Assembly (NCBI GenBank): GCA_023436885.1
Contig: JAEZHI010000025.1
Coordinates: 1 to 64,000 of the forward strand
Direction: 5' to 3'
DNA: 64,000 bases
From: Pseudomonadota bacterium
Lineage (GTDB): Bacteria; Pseudomonadota; Alphaproteobacteria; Rhizobiales; Pleomorphomonadaceae
A program made the position numbers and the translations under genes. Numbering within the stretch: position 1 is the stretch's first letter; each line of letters starts with the position of its first letter. This document shows, one piece after another, positions 8,825 to 16,424 of this stretch. Under the pieces are notes generated by a model, which was not told the origin of the DNA, searched no databases, and worked only from the letters and a program-made list of their open reading frames with translations.

Positions 8825-9604
8825 TCAGGTGGTCGGAACGGTGCCACCGTCGATCACATGCTCCGTCCCGGTAATGGACGAGGCCCGATCCGAGGCGAGG
8901 AAAGCGATCAGGTCGGCAACCTCTTCCGGCGCGGCCGGTCGGCCGAGCGGTATGCCGCCAAGCGAGTTCATGATGACCTGCACCGCGTCGTCATAGCTGA
9001 TGCCGGCTTCCTCGGCGATGCGCAGAGCCAGACCGTTGGAGCCCCGACCGGCTATCCAGCCGGGAGAGACCCGGACCACCCGGACGCCCTTGGGAGAAAC
9101 CTCCTTGGAAAGGCTTTTGCTGTAGGTGTTGAGTGCCGCCTTTGCCGAAGCGTAGCCGGTCGTCGCCTGCGGCAGCGGAAGATTTCTCTGGATGGACGTG
9201 ACGTGGATGACGACCCCGCTTCCTTGAGCGATCATCCCGGGGATGAGAGCACGGTCAAGCCTGACCGCTGGAAAGAAGTTGAGACCGAACTCCTTCTCCC
9301 ATTCCTCGTCTGTGAGCGCGGTAAAGCCGCCCGAAGGGGCCGAAGAGCCACCCAGCACGTTTACCAGGATATCGAGCCCGCCGAGTTCCAGATGCACTGC
9401 GTCCACCACGGTCTGAACCCCCGATTTGGTGGTCAGGTCGGCTTCGACAAAGGCTGCGCCCGAGAAATCCGCCGGTCTGGTGCGCGCCGTGGTCAGCACA
9501 CGGGCGCCGAGCTCCTTGAAGAGCGCCACGGTTGCGGCGCCGGCGCCCGAAGTGCCACCGGTGATCAGGGTCCGGCGCCCCGCCAACGTAAGAAAGGGGG
9601 TCAT
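8825..9604 (-). CDS. SDR family oxidoreductase
   Basis: 259 residues. Cofactor motif TGGTSGAG near residues 16-23, NVLGG in place of the usual NNAG, catalytic Ser in VTSIQRN and YASAK for YxxxK, and the late motif SPGWIAG. The C-terminus ends in ITGTEHVIDGGTVPTT, normal for the family. ATGA overlap with the NTF2-like gene upstream shows coupling. Divergent LysR gene at 10081 is the probable regulator. Confidence 0.9.
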   Translation of the reverse strand: MTPFLTLAGRRTLITGGTSGAGAATVALFKELGARVLTTARTRPADFSGAAFVEADLTTKSGVQTVVDAVHLELGGLDILVNVLGGSSAPSGGFTALTDEEWEKEFGLNFFPAVRLDRALIPGMIAQGSGVVIHVTSIQRNLPLPQATTGYASAKAALNTYSKSLSKEVSPKGVRVVRVSPGWIAGRGSNGLALRIAEEAGISYDDAVQVIMNSLGGIPLGRPAAPEEVADLIAFLASDRASSITGTEHVIDGGTVPTT

Positions 9605-9930
9605 ACGGTGACCTCCAGTTCGGCGACCATGTCGTCTGCGATCACAAAGAAGAACTTGAGATCGATGGGGCTGCCGGGAAACGTGCCGGCGACGTGAGCC
9701 GTCACCTGGGTCTTGCCGTTTTCGGATCCGATGAAGAAGGGGTCCACCGTGTAGCTATATTTCTGAGTTTCCTCGGCCATCCATCCGCGAATGGCATCGC
9801 GCCCCCTGTAGGTCTTGCCCTGATCCTTCACGATGCCGTTTTCGGTGAAAGTGGCGGCAACAGCGTCGGGGCTGCCGCTCCGGTCGGCCTTGAAATAGGC
9901 TTCGATGCCCTTCGGCAGTTTGATCGTCAT
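9601..9930 (-). CDS. SnoaL/NTF2-like protein
   Basis: 109 residues of the nuclear-transport-factor-2-like fold as seen in SnoaL-type proteins: an N-terminal helix PKGIEAYFKADRSGSPDAV, then FTENGIVKDQGKTYRGRDAI, then beta strands. GGAG precedes the start by eight bases. Usually a small polar-pocket enzyme or binding protein; here it is coupled to an SDR and divergent from a LysR gene. Confidence 0.85.
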   Translation of the reverse strand: MTIKLPKGIEAYFKADRSGSPDAVAATFTENGIVKDQGKTYRGRDAIRGWMAEETQKYSYTVDPFFIGSENGKTQVTAHVAGTFPGSPIDLKFFFVIADDMVAELEVTV

Positions 9931-10080
9931 TCCGGTTCTCCATCATGTTTCCGGCCCTGGCGCCGCCTTGCGTCCGGGGGGCCTCGCCTCCTTCCGGAGG
10001 TCGACAATGACAATGTAAGGGAAGGCAGTTGACACGATAACCGGGACAAAGAAGGATGAAGAATTGCGAAAAGAGGGATA

Positions 10081-11010
10081 ATGACCAGATCAGCCCTTCT
10101 CGACCTGGAAGCCGTTTTGAGCATTGCGCGCCTGGGCTCGTTCAGGGCCGCCGCGCTGGAACTCGGCATGTCCACGACAGCCCTCAGCAATGCCGTTGCA
10201 AAACTTGAACAGCGCCTGGGCGTGCGCCTGTTCAATCGCACGACACGCAGCGTCTCGCTTACCGACGCGGGACGGACCTTCGTCGAGCGGGTCAGGCCGG
10301 CAATGACCGACATCCACGACGCCATGCTCGCCGTCCAATCGCTTCAGGAGATCCCAACCGGCACATTGCGGATCAACGCATTCGCGACCGCGGCACGGGA
10401 GGTCATGGAACCGATGATCCTGCCGTTCCTCCAGCGCTATCCCCAGGTGCACATCGATCTGGTCACCGAGGGACGGATCGTCGACATCGTTGCGGCCGGC
10501 TTCGACCTGGGCTTGCGGCCGGCCGATCTGGTGCCCAATGACATGATTGCCGTGCCGCTCGGCCGAACGCGCAGCAATGCCGTTGTCGCGTCACCCGAGT
10601 TCCTCCGCACTCACGGCATTCCCCTTGTTCCGACCGACCTCTACCGGTTTCGCTGCATCCGTGCGCGTCTTCCCAACAACGCCTTGTTTCGCTGGAAATT
10701 CGAGAAGGATGGGGAGGCCGTGCAAATCGACGTGCAAGGTTCGATGACCCTGGACGAGTCGAGTCTGGTCAGCATAGCGGCCCGCAACGGCGTCGGTCTC
10801 GGATACGTCATGGAGGCGGATGTCCGCGCTGACATCGAGGCGGGGCGGCTGGTGCGCGTTCTCAAGGACTGGACGCCCTCTTTGGCGCCATTGGCGCTCT
10901 ATTACCCCGGCAGGAAGAATCCGCCCGCTGCCTTCACCGCGTTCATACAGGCTGCACGCGAATTCGCCTCGGCCCAAAATTCGGCACCAGTGCAAGACAT
11001 TCCGCTCTGA
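10081..11010 (+). CDS. LysR family transcriptional regulator
   Basis: 309 residues. The N-terminal winged HTH runs from LEAVLSIARLGSFRAAALEL to RTTRSVSLTDAG, and is followed by the periplasmic-binding-like effector domain. It resembles the CrgA/DsdC-type LysR subfamily that often sits beside SDR/NTF2 genes. GAGGG lies five bases before the ATG. Divergent from the NTF2-SDR pair across about 150 bases, which should hold its operator. Confidence 0.92.
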   Translation: MTRSALLDLEAVLSIARLGSFRAAALELGMSTTALSNAVAKLEQRLGVRLFNRTTRSVSLTDAGRTFVERVRPAMTDIHDAMLAVQSLQEIPTGTLRINAFATAAREVMEPMILPFLQRYPQVHIDLVTEGRIVDIVAAGFDLGLRPADLVPNDMIAVPLGRTRSNAVVASPEFLRTHGIPLVPTDLYRFRCIRARLPNNALFRWKFEKDGEAVQIDVQGSMTLDESSLVSIAARNGVGLGYVMEADVRADIEAGRLVRVLKDWTPSLAPLALYYPGRKNPPAAFTAFIQAAREFASAQNSAPVQDIPL

Positions 11011-11484
11011 CAGGTGAACCCGCTCTTCGCAAGGATCCGAGCGCGGTGGTGCTGCCTCACGCGGCAGGCGCCTAAAACGGCGGCATCCGCCCTTTGTATA
11101 GGCACAAATAATGAGGCGGATGCGTCACATTTGACCAGCTCCACTACTAACTTCCTGCGTCGTATCTATATGATTTCAGATGGCCCGCATGATGCTAGGC
11201 AATCATCGAGCCTAGAGCATCATCCGACTGGAGCTGATGAAGGTCGATGATGTCTCACAAGCAGGAACTTGGAGCGCCGATCTCATCCAATCGGAACGAA
11301 TAATGCTCTCGTCGGGATCTAAGGCGCTCCGCCTGGGTTACTGAAGGGTGGGAACGGGAGGACAGATGCAATGCCTCCGTTCCACCGGATTTGATGGAGG
11401 TGCCGTCAAAAGGCCTATTTGCCGTCAAACCATGGTCCGTGGCCATAGTCCGTAGGTTCGCTCGTATCTTCTCGTGAGGTCCAA
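11011..11484. other. Intergenic region before prkA; no gene seen
   Basis: 474 bases without a convincing frame. A 9-bp inverted repeat GCATCCGCC (11083-11091) / GGCGGATGC (11115-11123) with a 23-base loop could end the LysR transcript. The rest must hold the prkA operon promoter, but I cannot single out a promoter sequence with confidence. The GC content is lower than in the flanking genes. Confidence 0.5.
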
Positions 11485-13434
11485 ATGCAATCGCAGGATT
11501 CTGACGTATTCCGCCTCTTTTCGGAAATTTACAGCAGCGAAACGCAGGAGGAGATGAGCCTGCAGCAATATCTCCTCGCCTGTCGCGAGAAGCCTGCCAT
11601 GTATGCGACCGCCGCCGAAAGAATGGTCAAGGCGATCGGCGAGCCCACCCTCATCGACACCAGCGCCGATGCCCGGCTGGGGCGGATCTTCACCAACCGC
11701 ACCATCAAGATCTACCCGGCCTTCGCCGATTTCTACGGCATGGAAGAAACCATCGAGCGGATCGTCGGCTATTTCCGCTACGCGGCCCAGGGCCTCGAGG
11801 AGCGCAAACAGATCCTCTATCTGCTCGGTCCGGTCGGCGGCGGCAAGTCGTCGCTGGCCGAGCGGCTGAAGAAGCTGATGGAGCAGGAGCCGATCTACAC
11901 GCTGAAGCTCGGCGATCAGATCAGCCCGATCTTTGAATCGCCGCTCGGCCTGTTCCACCCCGACCGCATGGGCGACCTTCTGGAAGACAAGTACGGCATC
12001 GCCCGCCGCCGGTTGAACGGCATCATCTCGCCCTGGGCGGTGAAGCGTCTGCGCGAGCTCAACGGCGATATCTCCAAATTCAGCGTGGTCAGGCTGACGC
12101 CGTCGCGCCTCCGGCAGATCGGCATCGACAAGACCGAGCCGGGCGACGAGAACAACCAGGACGTCTCCTCGCTGGTCGGCAAGGTCGACATCCGCCAGCT
12201 CGAGAATTTCAGCCAGTCGGACCCCGATGCCTATTCCTACAGCGGCGGCCTGAACCGGACCACGCAGGGCCTCCTCGAATTCGTCGAGATGTTCAAGGCG
12301 CCGATCAAGGTGCTGCACCCCCTGCTCACCGCCACGCAGGAGGGCAACTACAACGGCACCGAGAACTTCGGCGCCTTCCCCTATCAGGGCATCATCCTCG
12401 CCCATTCCAATGAATCGGAATGGCTGCAGTTCAAGAACAACCGCAACAACGAGGCCTTCCTCGACCGCATCCTGGTGGTCAAGGTGCCCTACTGCCTGCG
12501 CGTCACCGAGGAGCGGCAGATCTACGACAAGCTGCTGCGCGAGAGCGAGCTGGCGGGCAGTCCCTGCGCGCCCGAGGTGCTGGAAACGCTGAGCCGCTTC
12601 ACCGTGTCGACGCGGCTCTCCATCCACGAGAACTCGCCGCTCTACACCAAGATGCGCGTCTATGACGGCGAGAACCTCAAGGACGTCGACCCCAAGGCGA
12701 AATCCGTGCAGGAATATCGCGACGCTGCCGGCGTCGACGAGGGCATGACCGGCATCAGCACCCGCTTCGCCTTCAAGGTGCTTTCGCAGACCTTCAACTA
12801 CGACACCCGCGAGGTCGGGGCCGATCCCGTGCATCTGATGTACGTGCTCGAGCAGGCCATCCGGCGCGAGCAGTTCCCGCCGGAAACCGAGGCGCGCTAT
12901 CTCGATTTCATCAAGTCGGAGCTGGCCACGCGCTACGCCGAGTTCATCGGCCACGAGATCCAGAAGGCCTACCTCGAATCCTACAGCGAATACGGCCAGA
13001 ACCTGTTCGACCGCTATATCGCCTATGCCGACTCCTGGATCGAGGATCAGGACTACAAGGACCCTGACACCGGCCAGATCCTCAACCGCGAGATCCTCGA
13101 CCGCGAGCTGTCGCAGATCGAGAAGCCGGCCGGCATCGCCAACCCCAAGGACTTCCGCAACGAGGTGGTGAAGTTCACCCTGCGCGCCCGGGCCAGGAAC
13201 AACGGCCACAACCCGTCCTGGACGAGCTACGAGAAGCTGCGCGAGGTGATCGAGAAGCGCATGTTCGGCCAGGTCGAGGACCTCCTGCCGGTGATCAGCT
13301 TCGGCTCGAAGAAGGACAGCGCCACCGAAAAGCAGCACACCGAGTTCGTGGAGCGCATGGCCGAGCGCGGCTACACCGAGCGGCAGGTGCGGCGGCTGGT
13401 CGACTGGTACATGCGGGTGAACAAGGCCGGATGA
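11485..13434 (+). CDS. prkA: PrkA family serine protein kinase
   Basis: 649 residues, the usual size. The N-terminal PrkA/AAA domain has a Walker A motif GPVGGGKS at residues 115-122, and the C-terminal half is the PrkA kinase-like domain. GAGG precedes the start. First gene of prkA-yeaH-spoVR, the same order as yeaG-yeaH and ycgB homologues in enterobacteria, where the set is tied to stationary-phase and nitrogen-starvation responses. Long open frames on the opposite strand are codon-bias shadows. A 10-bp hairpin follows the stop and may tune expression of the distal genes. Confidence 0.96.
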   Translation: MQSQDSDVFRLFSEIYSSETQEEMSLQQYLLACREKPAMYATAAERMVKAIGEPTLIDTSADARLGRIFTNRTIKIYPAFADFYGMEETIERIVGYFRYAAQGLEERKQILYLLGPVGGGKSSLAERLKKLMEQEPIYTLKLGDQISPIFESPLGLFHPDRMGDLLEDKYGIARRRLNGIISPWAVKRLRELNGDISKFSVVRLTPSRLRQIGIDKTEPGDENNQDVSSLVGKVDIRQLENFSQSDPDAYSYSGGLNRTTQGLLEFVEMFKAPIKVLHPLLTATQEGNYNGTENFGAFPYQGIILAHSNESEWLQFKNNRNNEAFLDRILVVKVPYCLRVTEERQIYDKLLRESELAGSPCAPEVLETLSRFTVSTRLSIHENSPLYTKMRVYDGENLKDVDPKAKSVQEYRDAAGVDEGMTGISTRFAFKVLSQTFNYDTREVGADPVHLMYVLEQAIRREQFPPETEARYLDFIKSELATRYAEFIGHEIQKAYLESYSEYGQNLFDRYIAYADSWIEDQDYKDPDTGQILNREILDRELSQIEKPAGIANPKDFRNEVVKFTLRARARNNGHNPSWTSYEKLREVIEKRMFGQVEDLLPVISFGSKKDSATEKQHTEFVERMAERGYTERQVRRLVDWYMRVNKAG

Positions 13435-13439
13435 GAGAT

Positions 13440-13464
13440 GGGGAGGCATGGACAATGCCTCCCC
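13440..13464 (+). promoter_or_regulatory. Intercistronic hairpin after prkA
   Basis: Perfect inverted repeat GGGGAGGCAT / ATGCCTCCCC with loop GGACA in the 91-base gap between prkA and yeaH. No T-run follows, so it is more likely an mRNA-stability or partial attenuation element than a full terminator. Confidence 0.55.
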
Positions 13465-13525
13465 GTCGGCGTCTTCGCGAATTGGTACGAGGTAGACCTG
13501 CTGGAGTCCGGAAAAGAGAGTATCC

Positions 13526-14854
13526 ATGCGGAATTTCATCGACCGCCGCCTGAACCCCAAGGACAAGAGCCTCAGCAACCGCCAGCGTTTTCTCTCGCGT
13601 GCCCGCGACGAACTCCGGCGCATCGTCACCGACCAGATCAAGACCGGCAAGATCGCCGACATCGATGCCGACCACGTGGTGCCGATGCCGGCGCGCGGCA
13701 CCGCCGAGCCGACATTCCGGCCGGCAGCCGGCAGCGGTAGCCGCACCCACGTCCTGCCGGGCAACAAGGAGTTCGTGCCCGGCGACCGCCTGCCCAAGCC
13801 GTCCGGCGGCGCCGGTGGCGAGGGCGCCGGACGCGAGGCGGGCGGCGACGGCGACAGCGAGGACGATTTCCGCTTCGTGCTGTCGCGCGATGAGCTGCTC
13901 GACCTGTTCTTCGACGATCTGGAACTGCCCGATCTCGTCAAGCTGGACCTGAAGGAAATCGTCACCTTCAAGATGCGGCGGGCCGGCTACGCGGTGACCG
14001 GCGCGCCCACCAACATCAACGTCGGCCGGACCATGCGCAACAGTTTCGGCCGCCGCCTTGCGCTCGGCCGCCCCAAACAGGCCCAGCTCGACGCCGTCGC
14101 CGCCGAGATCGCCGCGCTCGAGGCCGAAGCCGCCTCCACCCCTGAGCCCCCCACCGCGGAGACTACCGAGCGCCTCGCCGCCCTGAGGCAGGAGCTCGAC
14201 CGGCTGGTGCGCAAGCGCAAGCTGGTTTCCTATGTCGATCCGGTCGACGTCCGCTTCAACCGGCTGGAGCCGCAGCCGGTGCCCAACGCCAACGCGGTGA
14301 TGTTCTGCCTGATGGACGTCTCCGGCTCCATGGGCGAGCGCGAGAAGGACCTCGCCAAGCGCTTCTTCCTGCTGCTGCATCTCTTCCTGAAGCGGCGCTA
14401 CGAGCGCATCGAGATCGTCTTCATCCGCCACACCCACGAGGCCCGTGAGGTCGACGAGGAGACCTTCTTCCACAGCCCGCAAAGCGGCGGCACCGTGGTG
14501 TCCACCGCGCTGGAGGAAATGCGCCGCATCATCACCGAGCGCTATCCGAGCGGCGCCTGGAACATCTACGCCGCCCAGGCCTCCGACGGCGACAACATGT
14601 CCAACGACTCCCAGCGCTGCGTCGCGCTGCTCGATGAGGAACTGATGCGCCTCTGCCAGTATTACGCCTATGTCGAGATCATCGACGAGCGCGAGAGCCA
14701 CATCTTCCAGTCGGCGGAAAACGGCACAGCCCTCTGGCAGTCCTATCGCCTCGTCGCCGAGAAGTGGGGCAATTTCCAGATGACCCGGATCTCCAGGCCC
14801 GGCGATATCTACCCGGTGTTCCGGAAGCTGTTTTCCAAGCAGGCCGCCCGATAA
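13526..14854 (+). CDS. yeaH: YeaH/YhbH family protein (DUF444, vWA-like)
   Basis: 442 residues. The N-terminus FIDRRLNPKDKSLSNRQRFL is the family hallmark, and a Gly-rich linker lies near residues 85-110. A von Willebrand A-type metal site is visible as MDVSGSMGE (Asp near residue 264). Middle gene of the PrkA-YeaH-SpoVR operon; homologues are presumed partners of the PrkA kinase. The upstream sequence has GAGAG about eight bases before the ATG. Confidence 0.95.
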   Translation: MRNFIDRRLNPKDKSLSNRQRFLSRARDELRRIVTDQIKTGKIADIDADHVVPMPARGTAEPTFRPAAGSGSRTHVLPGNKEFVPGDRLPKPSGGAGGEGAGREAGGDGDSEDDFRFVLSRDELLDLFFDDLELPDLVKLDLKEIVTFKMRRAGYAVTGAPTNINVGRTMRNSFGRRLALGRPKQAQLDAVAAEIAALEAEAASTPEPPTAETTERLAALRQELDRLVRKRKLVSYVDPVDVRFNRLEPQPVPNANAVMFCLMDVSGSMGEREKDLAKRFFLLLHLFLKRRYERIEIVFIRHTHEAREVDEETFFHSPQSGGTVVSTALEEMRRIITERYPSGAWNIYAAQASDGDNMSNDSQRCVALLDEELMRLCQYYAYVEIIDERESHIFQSAENGTALWQSYRLVAEKWGNFQMTRISRPGDIYPVFRKLFSKQAAR

Positions 14855-14891
14855 GCGAAGGCCCGATGAAACCAAGGAAGGGCGCGGGACC

Positions 14892-16424
14892 ATGAACCAG
14901 CGAACCGGCAACCCGAACCTCCTGTTCGAGGGATCCGACTGGAACTTCGAGACGCTGTCGCGCGTCTACGACGCCATCGAGACCGTCGCCCTCGAGGACC
15001 TCAAGCTCGACGTATACCCCAACCAGCTGGAGGTCATCTCCTCCGAGCAGATGCTCGACGCCTATTCCTCGATCGGCATGCCGCTGATGTACCGGCACTG
15101 GTCGTTCGGCAAGCGCTTCGCGCGCGAACAGCACCTCTACCGAAAGGGCTTTCTCGGCCTCGCCTACGAACTGGTGATCAACTCCAACCCCTGCATCACC
15201 TACCTGATGGAGGAGAACACCATGGCCATGCAGGCCCTGGTGACCGCCCACGCCGCCTTCGGCCACAACCACTTCTTCAAGAACAACTACCTGTTCCGGC
15301 AGTGGACCGACGCGTCGGCCATCCTCGACTACATGGAATTCGGCAAGTCCTACATCACCCGCTGCGAGGAAAAGCACGGCATCGCGGCAGTCGAGGCGAT
15401 CCTCGACGCCGCCCACGCGCTGATGGACCAGGGTGTGTTCCGCTACCGCCGGCCGCCCCGGCTGTCCTTGGCGGCCGAGCGCGAGCGGATCCGCGACCGG
15501 CTGGACTATGAGGAGCGTACCTTCAGCGACCTGTGGCGCACCCTGCCGGCCGCCAAGAACGCCGCCGCCGAACGGCCGGACGACGAGATCGAGCGCGGCA
15601 AGGGGCTCAACCTGCCCGAGGAGAACCTCCTCTATTTCCTTGAGAAGAACAGCCCGGTGCTGGCGCCCTGGCAGCGGGAGATCCTGCGCATCGTCCGCGT
15701 CATCGCCCAGTATTTCTATCCGCAGCGCCAGACCAAGGTGATGAACGAAGGCTGCGCCACCTACGTCCACTACACCATCATGAATACGCTGTTCGACCGG
15801 GGGATGATCAGCGAGGGGGCGCTCCTCGAAATCCTGCACAGCCATTCCAGCGTCGTCTTCCAGCCGACCTTCGACGACCGGCGCTTCTCGTCCTTCAACC
15901 CCTATGCCCTGGGCTTTGCCATGATGCAGGACATCGAGCGCATCTGCACGGAGCCGACGTCGGAGGATCGCGACTGGTTCCCCGACATCGCCGGCAATGG
16001 CGACGGACGCCGCACATTGCTGGACGCCTGGGCCAATCACCGCGACGAATCCTTCGTGCTCCAGTATCTGAGCCCAGCCTTGATGCGGAAATTCCGCATG
16101 TTCGTGCTGGAGGACCAGCCCCGCGACACCCATTACCGGGTCGCTTCGATTCACGACGAGCGCGGCTACAGGAAAGTGCGCTCGACGCTGGCCAAGAGCT
16201 ACGACGTCGGCGCCTACCAGCCCGACATCCAGGTGGCCGACGTCGACCTCCTGGGCAACCGGCACCTCCGCCTGCGCCACACGGTGCAGGACGGCGTCAC
16301 GCTGGCCGAAGTGAGCCGCGACGCCACCCTGCGCCACGTCCGCCAGCTCTGGGGCTACGACGTCAGCCTCGTCGGCGTCGATCCTTCAGGGGACACGGTT
16401 TACGAGGCGAGCGCGGCGGAGTGA
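14892..16424 (+). CDS. spoVR: SpoVR family protein
   Basis: 510 residues, full family length (YcgB/SpoVR). Recognisable blocks include WNFETLSRVYDAIETVA, YRHWSFGKRF, NPCITYLMEENTM and NEGCATYVHY. The name comes from Bacillus sporulation but the family is general and does not imply spores. Third gene of the operon. Its last 25 bases overlap, tail to tail, the end of leuS on the other strand, which is an unusually tight junction and leaves no room for a terminator. Confidence 0.95.
   Translation: MNQRTGNPNLLFEGSDWNFETLSRVYDAIETVALEDLKLDVYPNQLEVISSEQMLDAYSSIGMPLMYRHWSFGKRFAREQHLYRKGFLGLAYELVINSNPCITYLMEENTMAMQALVTAHAAFGHNHFFKNNYLFRQWTDASAILDYMEFGKSYITRCEEKHGIAAVEAILDAAHALMDQGVFRYRRPPRLSLAAERERIRDRLDYEERTFSDLWRTLPAAKNAAAERPDDEIERGKGLNLPEENLLYFLEKNSPVLAPWQREILRIVRVIAQYFYPQRQTKVMNEGCATYVHYTIMNTLFDRGMISEGALLEILHSHSSVVFQPTFDDRRFSSFNPYALGFAMMQDIERICTEPTSEDRDWFPDIAGNGDGRRTLLDAWANHRDESFVLQYLSPALMRKFRMFVLEDQPRDTHYRVASIHDERGYRKVRSTLAKSYDVGAYQPDIQVADVDLLGNRHLRLRHTVQDGVTLAEVSRDATLRHVRQLWGYDVSLVGVDPSGDTVYEASAAE

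Noticed and set aside
11425..13971. 848-residue open frame antisense to prkA
   Set aside because: Its composition is the mirror of the GC-rich codon use of prkA; no family likeness and no ribosome site. The prkA frame is a clear family match.
13295..16337. Long minus-strand frames (538 and 552 residues) under yeaH and spoVR
   Set aside because: Same reason: third-position GC bias in the real genes keeps the opposite strand open.
14892..16424. Sporulation gene
   Set aside because: SpoVR homologues are widespread in non-sporulating proteobacteria with PrkA and YeaH.
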